From: Marinobacterium iners
Lineage (GTDB): Bacteria > Pseudomonadota > Gammaproteobacteria > Pseudomonadales > Balneatricaceae
Direction: 5' to 3'
Length of the DNA: 64,000 bases
NCBI RefSeq assembly: GCF_017310015.1
Contig: NZ_CP022297.1
Location: 3,596,001 to 3,660,000, forward strand
A model generated the notes under the pieces. That model was not told where the DNA came from. It saw only the letters and a list, made by a program, of their open reading frames with translations, and searched no databases. Below are positions 17,066 through 25,851 of the stretch, piece by piece. Each line of letters begins with the position of its first letter. The first letter of the stretch is position 1. Position numbers and translations under genes: made by a program.

Positions 17066-18280
17066 ATGCCAAAGCGCAATCTTACACAACAGTTCGTACA
17101 GAGTAGCAACTTATGCCCGGCCGACAAATCCAAAGTCGACTATTTCGATACCAAAATACCCGGATTGGTGTTCAAAGCCCTCAAATCTGGACGGCGCACC
17201 TATTACCTGCGTTATCAGGATGTCCGGGGTAAAACACAAGAGAAAAAGTTAGGCCCGGCCAATCGGTTGAGCCTGGCGGATGCTCGACAGCTCGCAACGG
17301 AGCGACTGACGACACTGGCAATGGGTATTGATCCCTTTGAACAGAAAAAAACGCTGAAGGAGGTCCCGACCTTTGCTCAGTTCGTGGAGCAGTCCTATCT
17401 GCCCCATATAAAAGCCTACAAGCGCTCGTGGAGAACGGATGTCTGCCTGCTGAACAAGCACATCCTGCCCGCCATCGGTGCTCTGCATCTGGATGAGATT
17501 ACGCGGCGTCATTTAGTGGATCTGTTCAACGTCAACCGTCAAACGCACAAGCCCAGCTCCACCAACCGGCTCATTGTGCTGTGCCGTTATATTTTTAACT
17601 GCGCCATGCGCTGGGAAACTGCCGGGGCAACTCGCAACCCGACGGCCGGTATCGACCTGTTTGTGGAAAACAATAAACGGGAGCGTTACTTAACATCGGA
17701 GGAGGCTGCACGCCTGTTTGAGACGATCACACGGTCACGCAACCCTCAACTTAAATGGATTGTGGCCATGCTCTTGCTGACTGGTGCCCGCAAGGGTGAG
17801 GTGTTAACGGCGCGCTGGAAGGATCTGGATCTGGAGCGGCGTATCTGGACGGTGGAGTTCAATAAAACCGGAACGACACGCTATATTCCGATTTCAGATG
17901 GATTGCTGGAGATGTTGAATGCCGTGGAGCAGCTGCGTATACCCGGCTGCGAGTGGCTGTTCCCAAACCCCAAAACACTGAAGCCGTACAATAATATCTT
18001 TAACTCGTGGGATGTGGCACGTAAGCGTGCCGGGATGCCGGAGTTGAGGTTACATGACCTGCGACACAGCTTTGCCAGCTTCCTGATCAACTCAGGGCGC
18101 AGTCTGTATGAAGTGCAGAATATTTTGGGGCATACCCAAGTCAAAACCACTCAGCGATATGCTCACCTGACGCAGGACTCGCTGATTGCAGCGGCTGATA
18201 CCGCCACCCGGTCACTGCCGTCACTGGCCACCATGATGCCGAACCGCGCCTCTCAAGTCGCCCTGCTGGAGGCTCGTTAG
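17066..18280 (+). CDS. Phage-type tyrosine recombinase/integrase
   Basis: 404 residues from ATG 17066, with AAAGGAG eight bases upstream; the ATG at 17048 lies before that site. The N-terminus (YFDTKIPGLVFKALKSGRRT, then YYLRYQDVRGKTQEKKLG) is the DUF4102-like arm-binding domain. A core-binding SAM-like domain follows at about residues 100-185. The catalytic domain shows R in LTGARKGEVLTARW, HDLRHSF (H-x-x-R), GHTQVKTTQRYAH (H/W and the nucleophilic tyrosine). All catalytic residues appear present, so it should be active. No attachment site was recognised next to it. The integrase-end lies 25 bp from remnants of Rpn genes. Confidence 0.9.
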   Translation: MPKRNLTQQFVQSSNLCPADKSKVDYFDTKIPGLVFKALKSGRRTYYLRYQDVRGKTQEKKLGPANRLSLADARQLATERLTTLAMGIDPFEQKKTLKEVPTFAQFVEQSYLPHIKAYKRSWRTDVCLLNKHILPAIGALHLDEITRRHLVDLFNVNRQTHKPSSTNRLIVLCRYIFNCAMRWETAGATRNPTAGIDLFVENNKRERYLTSEEAARLFETITRSRNPQLKWIVAMLLLTGARKGEVLTARWKDLDLERRIWTVEFNKTGTTRYIPISDGLLEMLNAVEQLRIPGCEWLFPNPKTLKPYNNIFNSWDVARKRAGMPELRLHDLRHSFASFLINSGRSLYEVQNILGHTQVKTTQRYAHLTQDSLIAAADTATRSLPSLATMMPNRASQVALLEAR

Positions 18281-18304
18281 TCGAGCACTCCAGCCCCACC
18301 GGGG

Positions 18305-18523
18305 TCAGAGCCTGGCTTCAGTGCGTAATGCCTTGACCTCAGCCTCTGTCAAACCAGAGGCCTGGGCGATCTGGGCATCGGTCAGGATGTTCATGTTGAT
18401 CAGATTGAGTGCCGTTTCACGCATCGTTTCTATCCGACCTTCCATCCGGCCTTCCACCCGACCCTTCTGAATTCCGCGCTGCTCCCACTGCTCGGGCCAC
18501 TTTTTCATACGTTCAGCCAACAT
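18305..18523 (-). pseudogene. C-terminal fragment of an Rpn-family nuclease
   Basis: Seventy-two codons encode only the tail of an Rpn/PDDEXK_2 protein: MLAERMKKWPEQWEQRG, a charged hinge with GRVEGRMEGR repeats, then LTDAQIAQASGLTEAEVKAL. The nuclease domain is missing. It abuts the integrase's 3' end and another fragment on the same strand, so it is probably a leftover of rearrangement. Confidence 0.65.
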
Positions 18524-18564
18524 GTCTGTTCCTTCTATGCCGCTGCGCTCAAGTGCCTTGGGGG

Positions 18565-18900
18565 TCAGTGCTTACCCAATAGGGCTTCCAGGCTTTCGGC
18601 AGTCAGGATCGATTCAGCCCAGAGATCAATCTGCTGGGAGTCAGCAGACTCCAGTACTGATTCAGCCCATTCAGGAATAGCGCCGAATTTTATCTCGATC
18701 ATCTTGCGCAGAAGTCGTGACTCTCCTTCCATCCGACCTTCCATGCGTCCGCGCTTTTCAGCATCGTTCAACAGCGATACTTCATCCCGCAGTGCCCGTT
18801 CACGCACGAATGCCAAACGGCGAGCCTCGTCATCAGCACTGAGCTCACGGATGCTGCTCGCTTCTGACTTTCCGGCTTTAATGCTTGAAGAGTTCATCAA
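18565..18900 (-). pseudogene. C-terminal fragment of an Rpn-family nuclease, tandem copy of the neighbour's tail
   Basis: From about 18850 down, the frame repeats the tail of the gene upstream at 18878-19759: IRELSADDEARRLAFVRER, LRDEVSLLNDA, a GRMEGRMEGE hinge, then KFGAIPEWAESVL and ESLEALLGKH. It has no nuclease domain and starts inside the end of the upstream gene, so it is a partial tandem duplication of a C-terminal cassette, with a different hinge. Confidence 0.65.
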
Positions 18901-19759
18901 GGCTTTTTGCTACCAGGATTTCATCTGCCCATACCTCCAATTGAGGACTGCCAGCTATCTCAAGCTTTTCGTTCACCCAAGATGGTATCTCGCCAAAACG
19001 CTTTTTCAGCAAGCGCTGCAAAACACGGCGCTCGCCTGTCAGCTCACCCTCTCGCTTAGCATCATTCAACAACGACACCTCATCCCGCAGTGCGCGTTCA
19101 CGCACAAACGCCAGGCGGCGAGCTTCGTCATCAGCACTCAGCTCACGGATGCGGCTCATCGCTTTCTTAACCGGTTCGTGTGCTACATTGGCCATGGTCA
19201 GTTCCTCCTGCCAGTGCTTGAAAAAAGTAACCCAAGCGCGAAGCGGGCCTTCGGGAAGTCCCAAGCGATCCGCCTTGTTCAGTTCGATCAGATTCATCTG
19301 CAAGATGTTCCCCAACGTGACATCTGGCTGGGTCTCATCGCGCATTTCAAACCGCCAGGTAGCTTGCTGACGCTCGCTTTCAGTATCGGTGAACAGATCA
19401 AAATCCAGCAAATGCAAACCAACGGACGCTCTCAAATGCTGGTAATCTTCACCGGCATCCAGTTGCGTTCCTAAGGTCCGGGCCAGGTAAAACAGCCCGC
19501 GCTTGTGCCAGGCACCGTAGCGGCGCACCTGTATCTCAACATTATAGCAGTGGCCCTGACCATCCCGTGCCAATACATCCAGGATGATGTATTTGCCCGT
19601 CAACTCACACGCTTCAATGTTCGGGTTCAGGATTTCAACCGACGCTATATTCGGCAGATCCGGGCGCAGGTCATTGATCAGATCCACCAGCAGATCCGGT
19701 GCTTCTGCAAACAAGCGCTTGAACACGTAGTCGTTGGTTGGGTCGAGTAAATCGGTCAT
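18878..19759 (-). CDS. Rpn-family PD-(D/E)XK nuclease/putative transposase
   Basis: 293 residues from ATG 19759 with AGGAGTAG in front. The N-terminus DLLDPTNDYVFKRLFAE is the canonical opening of PDDEXK_2 (Rpn) proteins. Next come LTGKYIILDVLARD and GHCYNVEIQVRR, giving the D and ExQ catalytic residues, and then KRGLFYLARTLGTQLDAGEDY. The C-terminal part has the ADDEARRLAFVRERALRDE block and the ESLxELF tail. The full domain set suggests a working gene. It belongs to a different Rpn subgroup from the copies at 2540 and 29597, but shares their type of exchangeable C-terminal cassette. Confidence 0.85.
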   Translation of the reverse strand: MTDLLDPTNDYVFKRLFAEAPDLLVDLINDLRPDLPNIASVEILNPNIEACELTGKYIILDVLARDGQGHCYNVEIQVRRYGAWHKRGLFYLARTLGTQLDAGEDYQHLRASVGLHLLDFDLFTDTESERQQATWRFEMRDETQPDVTLGNILQMNLIELNKADRLGLPEGPLRAWVTFFKHWQEELTMANVAHEPVKKAMSRIRELSADDEARRLAFVRERALRDEVSLLNDAKREGELTGERRVLQRLLKKRFGEIPSWVNEKLEIAGSPQLEVWADEILVAKSLDELFKH

Positions 19760-19895
19760 GGCTACTCCTGTCTGATTACTGACCAGTCTACCACACACGC
19801 TGCGTGTCATAGGATAGTGCCCGTTGTGTAAAAAAATAATAACAGGACGCAGTGGCCGCCGTGTTCGCACAGGGCGAACACGACGACCGGGGTTT

Positions 19896-20390
19896 TCAAA
19901 TCAGCCCCTTTTCTGCAAAGGAGCAGGTGCCTTCATGCCCGACAATGACGTGGTCCAGCAGCCGGATCTCCACTGTGCTCAGGGCTTGCTGCAGCCGATC
20001 GGTAATGCGCCGATCCGCTTGGCTCGGTTCTGGACTCCCTGATGGGTGGTTGTGCACCAGGATCACGGCCGCCGCGTTATGTGTCAGCGCTTCCTTGATC
20101 ACTTCCCGTGGGTACACGCTGGCCGCATCGATGGTGCCCCGGAACAACTCCTTGAAGGCGATGATGCGGTGGCGGTTGTCCAGCATCAGCATGCCGAACA
20201 CCTCATGCTCATACTCCATCAGCAGGGTTTGCAGGGCATTGAACACCGTATCGGGTTTATCCAGCGCACGGCCTTTGCGCAGGCGTCGACGGGCCAGCAT
20301 TCTAGCCAGGTGCATCAACTGGGCATCAGTTACGGCATTGGGGACGACATAGGTGCCGGGGCGTTCCCCGGCGATCAGTTGGGGTGTCAT
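19896..20390 (-). CDS. radC: RadC-like JAB-domain protein
   Basis: 164 residues from ATG 20390 with AAAGGAG upstream. Residues ~50-160 form the RadC/JAB (MPN+) metal-binding domain: an upstream glutamate in FKELFRGTIDAASVYPREV, then HNHPSGSPEPSQAD, which carries the H-x-H-x7-S-x2-D zinc motif, and DHVIVG. The N-terminal helix-hairpin-helix of chromosomal RadC is missing, as in the RadC-like proteins of plasmids and integrative elements. It heads a row of same-strand genes with DUF932 and the YqaJ exonuclease. The symbol marks family only. Confidence 0.85.
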   Translation of the reverse strand: MTPQLIAGERPGTYVVPNAVTDAQLMHLARMLARRRLRKGRALDKPDTVFNALQTLLMEYEHEVFGMLMLDNRHRIIAFKELFRGTIDAASVYPREVIKEALTHNAAAVILVHNHPSGSPEPSQADRRITDRLQQALSTVEIRLLDHVIVGHEGTCSFAEKGLI

Positions 20391-20408
20391 CTGTGTATTC
20401 TCCTTTCT

Positions 20409-21236
20409 TCAGGCGACACGCGCCTGTCCTTTGAGTGCGGCGAAGTGCTCGGTCAGCTGCCAGAGTGCGCGGTTGAGGCGCACATCTTCACTGACAGACT
20501 GGATGGCACGGGTGCGGGTATGACGACCGGATGCCGAACGCCCTGGGATACCGCCCTTGAGCAGGTTCTCCTGCGTGCGATTAAACACCCGCCAGAGATT
20601 CTGATCCCGGTCTTCCGAGCGACGGGCATCCAGCAGGCGATCCGGTTGAATGGGGCTGACCTGACGCCAGTCCTCCCCGTAGCGCAGGGTCAGGGCGGAT
20701 TGGGCAAACAGGCGGGACTCCTCCGGGCTTAACCGCATCGACTGGAAGCGTTCGACGGTACCGGCCAGGTTGGGCACTTCATCCACCAGAGCCAGGGAGC
20801 CCTCCAGGATCTGATCAACCACCTGTTTGCCGTGGCGTACGCGGATACCGCCCATATCGCCCACCGGGGTCACCATGCCGTTACTGCAGATCAGCCGGAA
20901 CAGTCCCAGATCCAGTTGGTAGGCAGACGAACGGTCATGGCTGTTGGTCAGTACCAGTTCCGCAATACTGTCGCCCACCGTGATCTGGCGTTGCGGGTCC
21001 TGACGGAACCGCACCAGATGGCGGGTGGTATCCCGGCGCTCGGGATCACGCACACGGGTCTGTTGCGCCCGGACGGGGTACCAGCCTTCGGCCTGCAGGG
21101 CGTCCACTACCTCAATGGTGGGGACAAAGCCGTAGCGGTCAGAGACAGCATCATTAGGCGCTTGGGCGAAGATGGCCGGTGCCTGACGGTAGAGTTGATC
21201 ACGGGACAAAGTGCCCGCATGGGAATGGGTCATCAT
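20409..21236 (-). CDS. DUF932 family protein
   Basis: 275 residues from ATG 21236 behind CTGGAGGT. The family pattern of plasmid and phage-like DUF932 proteins is visible: YGFVPTIEVVDALQAEGWYP near the start, RRDTTRHLVRFR, LVLTNSHDRSSAYQLDLGLF, RLICSNGM, and a C-terminal region with NRTQENLLKGG. It lies 18 bp upstream of radC and likely shares its transcript. DUF932 proteins are frequent on plasmids and integrative elements; their function is not established. Confidence 0.85.
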   Translation of the reverse strand: MMTHSHAGTLSRDQLYRQAPAIFAQAPNDAVSDRYGFVPTIEVVDALQAEGWYPVRAQQTRVRDPERRDTTRHLVRFRQDPQRQITVGDSIAELVLTNSHDRSSAYQLDLGLFRLICSNGMVTPVGDMGGIRVRHGKQVVDQILEGSLALVDEVPNLAGTVERFQSMRLSPEESRLFAQSALTLRYGEDWRQVSPIQPDRLLDARRSEDRDQNLWRVFNRTQENLLKGGIPGRSASGRHTRTRAIQSVSEDVRLNRALWQLTEHFAALKGQARVA

Positions 21237-21390
21237 GGTAAACCTCCAGACCTGCAGGCACCGCCACCCCGCAGGGCAGCGATACCGGCAGAGTGATTGA
21301 GAGTGGTTGTGAACAGCGAAAGATGAGTGGAAGCGCCGTTATGGCGTTGTGGTACCCAAGCGTTCAGCACGGAAAGAGATAGTGGTTTGA

Positions 21391-22551
21391 TTAATGGGTG
21401 GTCGGACGGGCTTTGCTCACGCCCGACTGACGGGCACGTTTGGCCAGGCGGGAGGCCTGAGCGATATCGGCCTGCAGTGAGGCTTCGATGGCAGAGGCAT
21501 CCACATTAGTTTCGGTATTGGCTGCAGTGTTCTGGTTCTGCTGAGTGTCTGTTACTACCGTTGCTTCGGCCTGAGCCTCAGCGTCAGCCGTTACAGGCTG
21601 ACCCGTACCCACATCTCCATCCTCAAAGGGCGCAGGCTTCCGGGTCAGCCGATGGGAGCGTTGAGCCAGCTTGTCATTCAGCGTACCGGTCGCACTGAGT
21701 TGGCCAGTGGCGGATGGGTTCAGGTGATGCCCCTGACCTGTCTGAGCCTCCTGCTGTGGATAAAACTCATCCACCACGGCTGCCACATCTTCCTCCTGCT
21801 CTTCAAACAGCCCGTTGGCAAAGCCCTGCTTGGCCACCCGATCCAATGCCTTCTGATCAAACCCCACTTCATTCCGGTCCAGGGCCATATCGTGCGCACT
21901 GGCCAGGGCCTCCTCCAGGTCCATGCCTTCGCGCAGGGTGATATCCACGTAGTAGATCGGCGTGCCATGGCTCTGGCGAGTGGACTTGCCCCGCAGCCTT
22001 AACTCCAGGGGCATACAGGCCAGCCGGTTACCGGAGACCGCCTTGAAGTACTGCAGCCGTGCGGCCAGTGTCCGAATCGAGTTGAACCCCGTGGTACGGA
22101 AGATGAACGTCCCCAGCGGATCGTCCTCCCCGACCACGACGTTGAGTCGGGCATAGGGCTTGCAGCGTCCGCCCTGAGCCAGCTCACAGCTATCGGGGCC
22201 AGGGCACGGCAGCGTCTGCATCCCTTCACGGGTCCGACGGCGGCACTGTTCTCCATCCCCCACGCACAAAGGCCTTGCGGTATTGCGATCAAACAACGAA
22301 TACTCCGCCCTCAGGTTGAGATCCGGGTCATTGAACAGCAACCGGATCGGGATGCGGCGCAGCTTACCGCCCTGCCCTTCGCGCAGCTGTTCATCCAGCG
22401 GGTGTGGCAACCAGCCTTCACGGGTCTGGATCTGGGAGGTCAGGGTAAACTGATCATCCTTCTGTGGCAGGCGTTTGCCGTCCTTCTCCACCACCTTACC
22501 GATGGCGATCCGCCCCAGAATGGGCGGGGTAATGGCGAGTCCTTTTAACAT
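21391..22551 (-). CDS. Recombination-directionality-factor-like / 'hydrolase or metal-binding' protein
   Basis: 386 residues from ATG 22551, preceded by GGAGGTACCCC. It resembles a protein conserved in integrative conjugative elements: MLKGLAITPPILGRIAIG, RIPIRLLFNDPDLNLRAEYS, then a cysteine cluster (C-x6-C-x12-C-x5-C-x7-C, between RPLCVGDGEQC and GGRCKPYA) that could bind zinc. After TGFNSIRTLAARL the body matches phage Gp3-like recombination directionality factors. The C-terminal ~110 residues are low-complexity and rich in Q, T and A. It lies between the YqaJ exonuclease and DUF932 genes. Confidence 0.7.
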   Translation of the reverse strand: MLKGLAITPPILGRIAIGKVVEKDGKRLPQKDDQFTLTSQIQTREGWLPHPLDEQLREGQGGKLRRIPIRLLFNDPDLNLRAEYSLFDRNTARPLCVGDGEQCRRRTREGMQTLPCPGPDSCELAQGGRCKPYARLNVVVGEDDPLGTFIFRTTGFNSIRTLAARLQYFKAVSGNRLACMPLELRLRGKSTRQSHGTPIYYVDITLREGMDLEEALASAHDMALDRNEVGFDQKALDRVAKQGFANGLFEEQEEDVAAVVDEFYPQQEAQTGQGHHLNPSATGQLSATGTLNDKLAQRSHRLTRKPAPFEDGDVGTGQPVTADAEAQAEATVVTDTQQNQNTAANTETNVDASAIEASLQADIAQASRLAKRARQSGVSKARPTTH

Positions 22552-22707
22552 GGGGTACCTCCTGCTCTGCAGTCAGAGCCTGAATTGAAGACAATAAAAA
22601 GCCCCGTGCCTCCGCAGAGGGCACAGGGCTGGGGCTGTTGTGTTGAAATGATACGAATGGATCTGAGTAGTACTGTGGATAACCGGCAGTATCAGTGGTT
22701 GCAACGT

Positions 22708-23847
22708 TCAGCTTCCATGCACCACAAAGCGGCGACTGCCGGGCTTTACCGTCAGGTACTGCTGCACCAGTTCCGGCTCATCTTTCTTCAGCCGTGCCAG
22801 ATCCACCACCCGGCTGTCACTGCTCTTCTTCCAGGTAATGCGGCCCTGTGAGAACTGAGCCTCACTGGCCGTGCCCATCGCCTGCTGCAACTGATGCTTC
22901 AACTGGGCCTCATCGCGTTTGGCATCATCCAGTACCGAGCGCACCACCAGCAGCTGCTCAAACACCTCGGACAGCTCCGGTTGCTCAGTGAAGTCCATCA
23001 CCTCATGGTCATCCTCCGGGAACAGTGCCCGCAGAGCACGATCGGCTGAGTCACTGGCATCCGCCGGGGGTGGGGTATCCTCCGTGACGTGACGCCAGAA
23101 CGCGGCTTCCAGCTGGATCAACCGGTCAATCAACGCCTCATCCCGTTCCAGACGGAAGATCCTCAGCTCATGCCCCCCGACCAGTACCGCCACATCCGCC
23201 GCCTGCTGCCCGGTGACCGCCAACTGGTGCATCACCTGCAGCTGTACATACTCCGGCACGCCGTTTTTCCACAGCCTGGCCCCGTTAATGCCAGCGGTCT
23301 TGCACTCCAGTACCTGCACTTCATCGCAACCGACCACCTCACGGTCCAGGTTGGCCAGCATCCAGGCATGCTCCGGGTGCTGAAGAACGGCGTTTACCCG
23401 CCGCACCTTGAAGCCGGTGCGTTTGGCATAGTGCTCAGCTACGATGGGCTCCAGTACCGTACCCCAGAACAGAGGGCTGTTATCGTCGTCGGACACAGCC
23501 GATGACTCACCGGTGTCCCCAGAGGTGTGTCCATCCGACTGAGCGGCATGGATCAGCCGACCGGTTTTCTCCATCCACAGCTCCAGCTGGGACTTGTAGG
23601 GGTTCAGCCCAACAGCGGCGGCGGCATCCGAACTGCCAATGCCGGTCTGCCGCACGGCCAGCCAGCTGTCCCGATCCAGCTGACGGGTGTCCACCAGACG
23701 GTGAGCCTGAGCATGGCGGCGTTTGCTGGAGGCCAGCCCCTGCAGGGCCTGAGTCTGGGCGTTATGGAGGGTTTGCTCTGTCAGAGCAGCATGAGGCGCA
23801 GGCAGCGCCAGAGCGGTAGGCTGAATCGCGGTGTGGTGTGTATTCAT
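22708..23847 (-). CDS. YqaJ/lambda-type exonuclease (viral recombinase family)
   Basis: 379 residues from ATG 23847, with AGGAG seven bases upstream; the ATG at 23853 touches that site and is rejected. The YqaJ core is clear: WLAVRQTGIGSSDAAAAVGL followed by NPYKSQLELWMEKTG; FWGTVLEPIVAEHYA; HAWMLANLDREV (catalytic D) and VLECKTA (E-x-K); YVQLQVMHQL. This is the 5'-3' exonuclease that pairs with a single-strand annealing protein in phage-style recombination; no such partner is seen nearby. The C-terminal ~100 residues look like a coiled-coil extension (LRALFPEDD, QLKHQLQQAM). Confidence 0.9.
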   Translation of the reverse strand: MNTHHTAIQPTALALPAPHAALTEQTLHNAQTQALQGLASSKRRHAQAHRLVDTRQLDRDSWLAVRQTGIGSSDAAAAVGLNPYKSQLELWMEKTGRLIHAAQSDGHTSGDTGESSAVSDDDNSPLFWGTVLEPIVAEHYAKRTGFKVRRVNAVLQHPEHAWMLANLDREVVGCDEVQVLECKTAGINGARLWKNGVPEYVQLQVMHQLAVTGQQAADVAVLVGGHELRIFRLERDEALIDRLIQLEAAFWRHVTEDTPPPADASDSADRALRALFPEDDHEVMDFTEQPELSEVFEQLLVVRSVLDDAKRDEAQLKHQLQQAMGTASEAQFSQGRITWKKSSDSRVVDLARLKKDEPELVQQYLTVKPGSRRFVVHGS

Positions 23848-23987
23848 GATCATTCTCCTGTTCCCCGTGATGGCATAACGCCCCGGCGCCCGGCCGGGTG
23901 CCTTCAGGGGATATATGCGTAAGGGATTTATGCGTGAAGGCTGTCGTTGAGACAGGCGTCCAGTTGATGCGCAGGGCTAAATCCTGG

Positions 23988-24323
23988 CTACACCTGATCC
24001 GTCGCCCGAAAGGCGTGCCCGCAGTCCAGGCACTCGATGTTAGCCAGTACTTCTCGGTCCAGGTGATCACCGATGCGGCCACCGGTGACGCCACCGGCCG
24101 CCCCACCGAGCAGGCCTCCGAGTACGGCACCGGCCAGCGTCCCCAGTGCGACACCGGGAGGCCCCGCTATCAGACCAACCTGGGCACCGGTACGGGCACC
24201 ACTGAGAGCACCGGCAATACCACTGGCTGAGCCAGCGGTGACGCCGATCACGGTGCCCACCGTGCGGCCCTGGGTGCGTGGAATCAGCTGCCATGACTGG
24301 CAGCGGGGACAACGTAACGTCAT
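23988..24323 (-). CDS. Small zinc-ribbon protein with glycine-zipper membrane segment
   Basis: 111 residues from ATG 24323 with a perfect AAGGAGGT. MTLRCPRCQSWQL gives a C-x2-C knuckle at the N-terminus and NIECLDCGHAF gives another at the C-terminus, probably forming one ribbon. Between them lies an ~70-residue stretch rich in G and A, with GxxxG spacing (GTLAGAVLGGLLGGAAGG), typical of glycine-zipper membrane insertions. Such proteins occur on plasmids and integrative elements with unknown function. It ends 141 bp upstream of the exonuclease gene. Confidence 0.7.
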   Translation of the reverse strand: MTLRCPRCQSWQLIPRTQGRTVGTVIGVTAGSASGIAGALSGARTGAQVGLIAGPPGVALGTLAGAVLGGLLGGAAGGVTGGRIGDHLDREVLANIECLDCGHAFRATDQV

Positions 24324-24601
24324 GATAAACCTCCTTGGATGCTGAAAAATGGGCACATCAGGTGTCCATCCACGGAGGTGATATAGGTGTGAAATTTCGC
24401 TGAATAGAATACGCCGTGCGTGTTAATTTTTACGCTGCCGGGTAATGCTGTGAGCGTGGTGATCAAACACTGAATTATCCACCCGAGTCGGAATGATTTT
24501 TTTTCTGAGCAAGGTGGTCAAGGTTTCCGGGGGCGTGTCTGTAGGCAAAACTCGATGGAGCGGGGTTTTTTGGCTGGGCGGTGTTTACGGTTACAGTAGT
24601 A

Positions 24602-24695
24602 TATATAACCAACAGGTTAACCAATCAACCTATATACCCAACCAGCATACCTAACGTAACCAATCAAGCTATATAACCAACAGGTTAACCAATCA
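24602..24695. repeat. 26-bp direct repeats (iteron-like)
   Basis: TATATAACCAACAGGTTAAC followed by CAATCA occurs at 24602-24627 and again at 24670-24695. Between them a degenerate copy runs from TATATACCCAACC to GTAACCAATCA. The unit spacing is 68 bp with AT-rich content. It could be iterons for a replication protein or operator sites. Confidence 0.8.
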
Positions 24696-24752
24696 GAGCC
24701 TACGCTCTGGAACTCATCTCTCTACCACTCCCCCATCGTCATACAGGTCATA

Positions 24753-24782
24753 GCCTGATCTCTTCCCAAAGAGAGATCAGGC
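24753..24782. repeat. Perfect 11-bp inverted repeat (hairpin)
   Basis: GCCTGATCTCT and AGAGATCAGGC flank an 8-base loop TCCCAAAG. No T-run follows on either strand, so it is not a standard terminator. It lies 99 bp before the start of the Gp2-like gene and could be the nicking hairpin of a rolling-circle origin. Confidence 0.7.
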
Positions 24783-24881
24783 ATACGTCCATGATACACA
24801 AGCCTCTACTTCCACCCCCTGAGAGTATCCACCCGAGTGATCTCCACGCTCAGTCCCTTTAACCGGTACTGGAGCACACTC

Positions 24882-25727
24882 ATGAATCCTTACAACCCTG
24901 ATCCATACTCAACCGATCACTACCCGCATCACTTTGCTGACCACACTGATCCTTGGGCAGAAAACCCGCACAACACAACCGACCGCCCCAAGCGGGTACC
25001 CGGCAGTCCTCAGCTACGGCTGTATTACGGGAGTCACTACTTGGGGTGGAGCGTCTCACAGCAGCCGCATTACGGCGGACTGATCGAAGATTACCTGGAC
25101 CGTACCTGGGGTGTGATTGATAGCGCCCTGTCGGAATACCCGAGGGTCTATGCCGTCCGAGTGGATCTGCGTTACCCACAGGGCTATCCGGCAGAGCTGA
25201 GTCGTGACAATCAATGCATGAAGCGTTTCTTTGAATACCTGCAACGGGAGCTGGACAGGGCGGGTTTGAAATACCCGACCCGTGTACATTACGTTTGGGC
25301 ACGGGAGCAGGACCGCAGTCCCAATCCTCACTACCACCTGGTGCTGATGTTCAATCAGGATGCCGTTCATCAGATCGGGACCTATACACCCTGCAACCAG
25401 GGCGGGTATCACCGTCAGAACCTGTTTCATCGGATTGCGCGGGCCTGGGCCTACGCACTGAGGCTAGCGAATGATCATGGAGTCGAAGGGCTGGTTCACT
25501 ACGCGGTGGGGGGACAGTACGACACGGAGCGTCCCTACGGCTGTGACGATCCATATCCCAGCGAGAGTGTGGATCACAGTGCAGGGCAGTTTCAGATTCG
25601 TCAAGGCCAGCGGGATTACGAGTTAGCTAGGTTGTATTACCGGGCCAGTTACCTGTGCAAGACCTACAGCAAACGCTTGGGTGAAGGCGTGCATTGCTTT
25701 GGCAGCAGCCGCAGGCGTCGTCGTTAG
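24882..25727 (+). CDS. Inovirus Gp2-like (YagK/YfjJ) replication protein
   Basis: 281 residues from ATG 24882, preceded by GGAGCACACTC. The YagK/YfjJ C-terminal domain is recognisable: VYAVRVDLRYP (motif 1), NPHYHLVLMFN (HUH-type His-x-His metal site) and, near the end, YYRASYLCKTYSKRL with the Y-x2-K pattern of the nicking motif. Inovirus Gp2 is the rolling-circle initiator, so the protein may start replication of this element at the neighbouring repeats. The family is also common in satellites and cryptic prophages. The first ~45 residues are histidine- and asparagine-rich with no domain match. Confidence 0.75.
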   Translation: MNPYNPDPYSTDHYPHHFADHTDPWAENPHNTTDRPKRVPGSPQLRLYYGSHYLGWSVSQQPHYGGLIEDYLDRTWGVIDSALSEYPRVYAVRVDLRYPQGYPAELSRDNQCMKRFFEYLQRELDRAGLKYPTRVHYVWAREQDRSPNPHYHLVLMFNQDAVHQIGTYTPCNQGGYHRQNLFHRIARAWAYALRLANDHGVEGLVHYAVGGQYDTERPYGCDDPYPSESVDHSAGQFQIRQGQRDYELARLYYRASYLCKTYSKRLGEGVHCFGSSRRRRR

Positions 25728-25851
25728 CGGCTACAGGCGAATCAGTTGAATCGGAATCGATCCCGGCACACGGACGTGCATCGAGTGTGAAAAATAAAAA
25801 ATAATATTCCCCTATCCTATGCAGCACGCAGCGACAGAGGAGAATCGAGCG

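Larger units (their letters stand above)
24324..24881. promoter_or_regulatory. Intergenic region with iteron-like repeats and strong hairpin; candidate replication origin
   Basis: No gene is seen in these 558 bp. They contain two perfect 26-bp direct repeats (24602-24627 and 24670-24695), a third partial copy ending AACCAATCA, and an 11-bp perfect inverted repeat (24753-24782). Directly downstream lies a Gp2-like HUH replication protein. This arrangement is what a rolling-circle or iteron origin would look like; that reading is inference. Confidence 0.45.

Noticed and set aside
24602..24695. CRISPR array
   Set aside because: Only two full repeats with a spacer that itself resembles the repeat, and no cas genes nearby.
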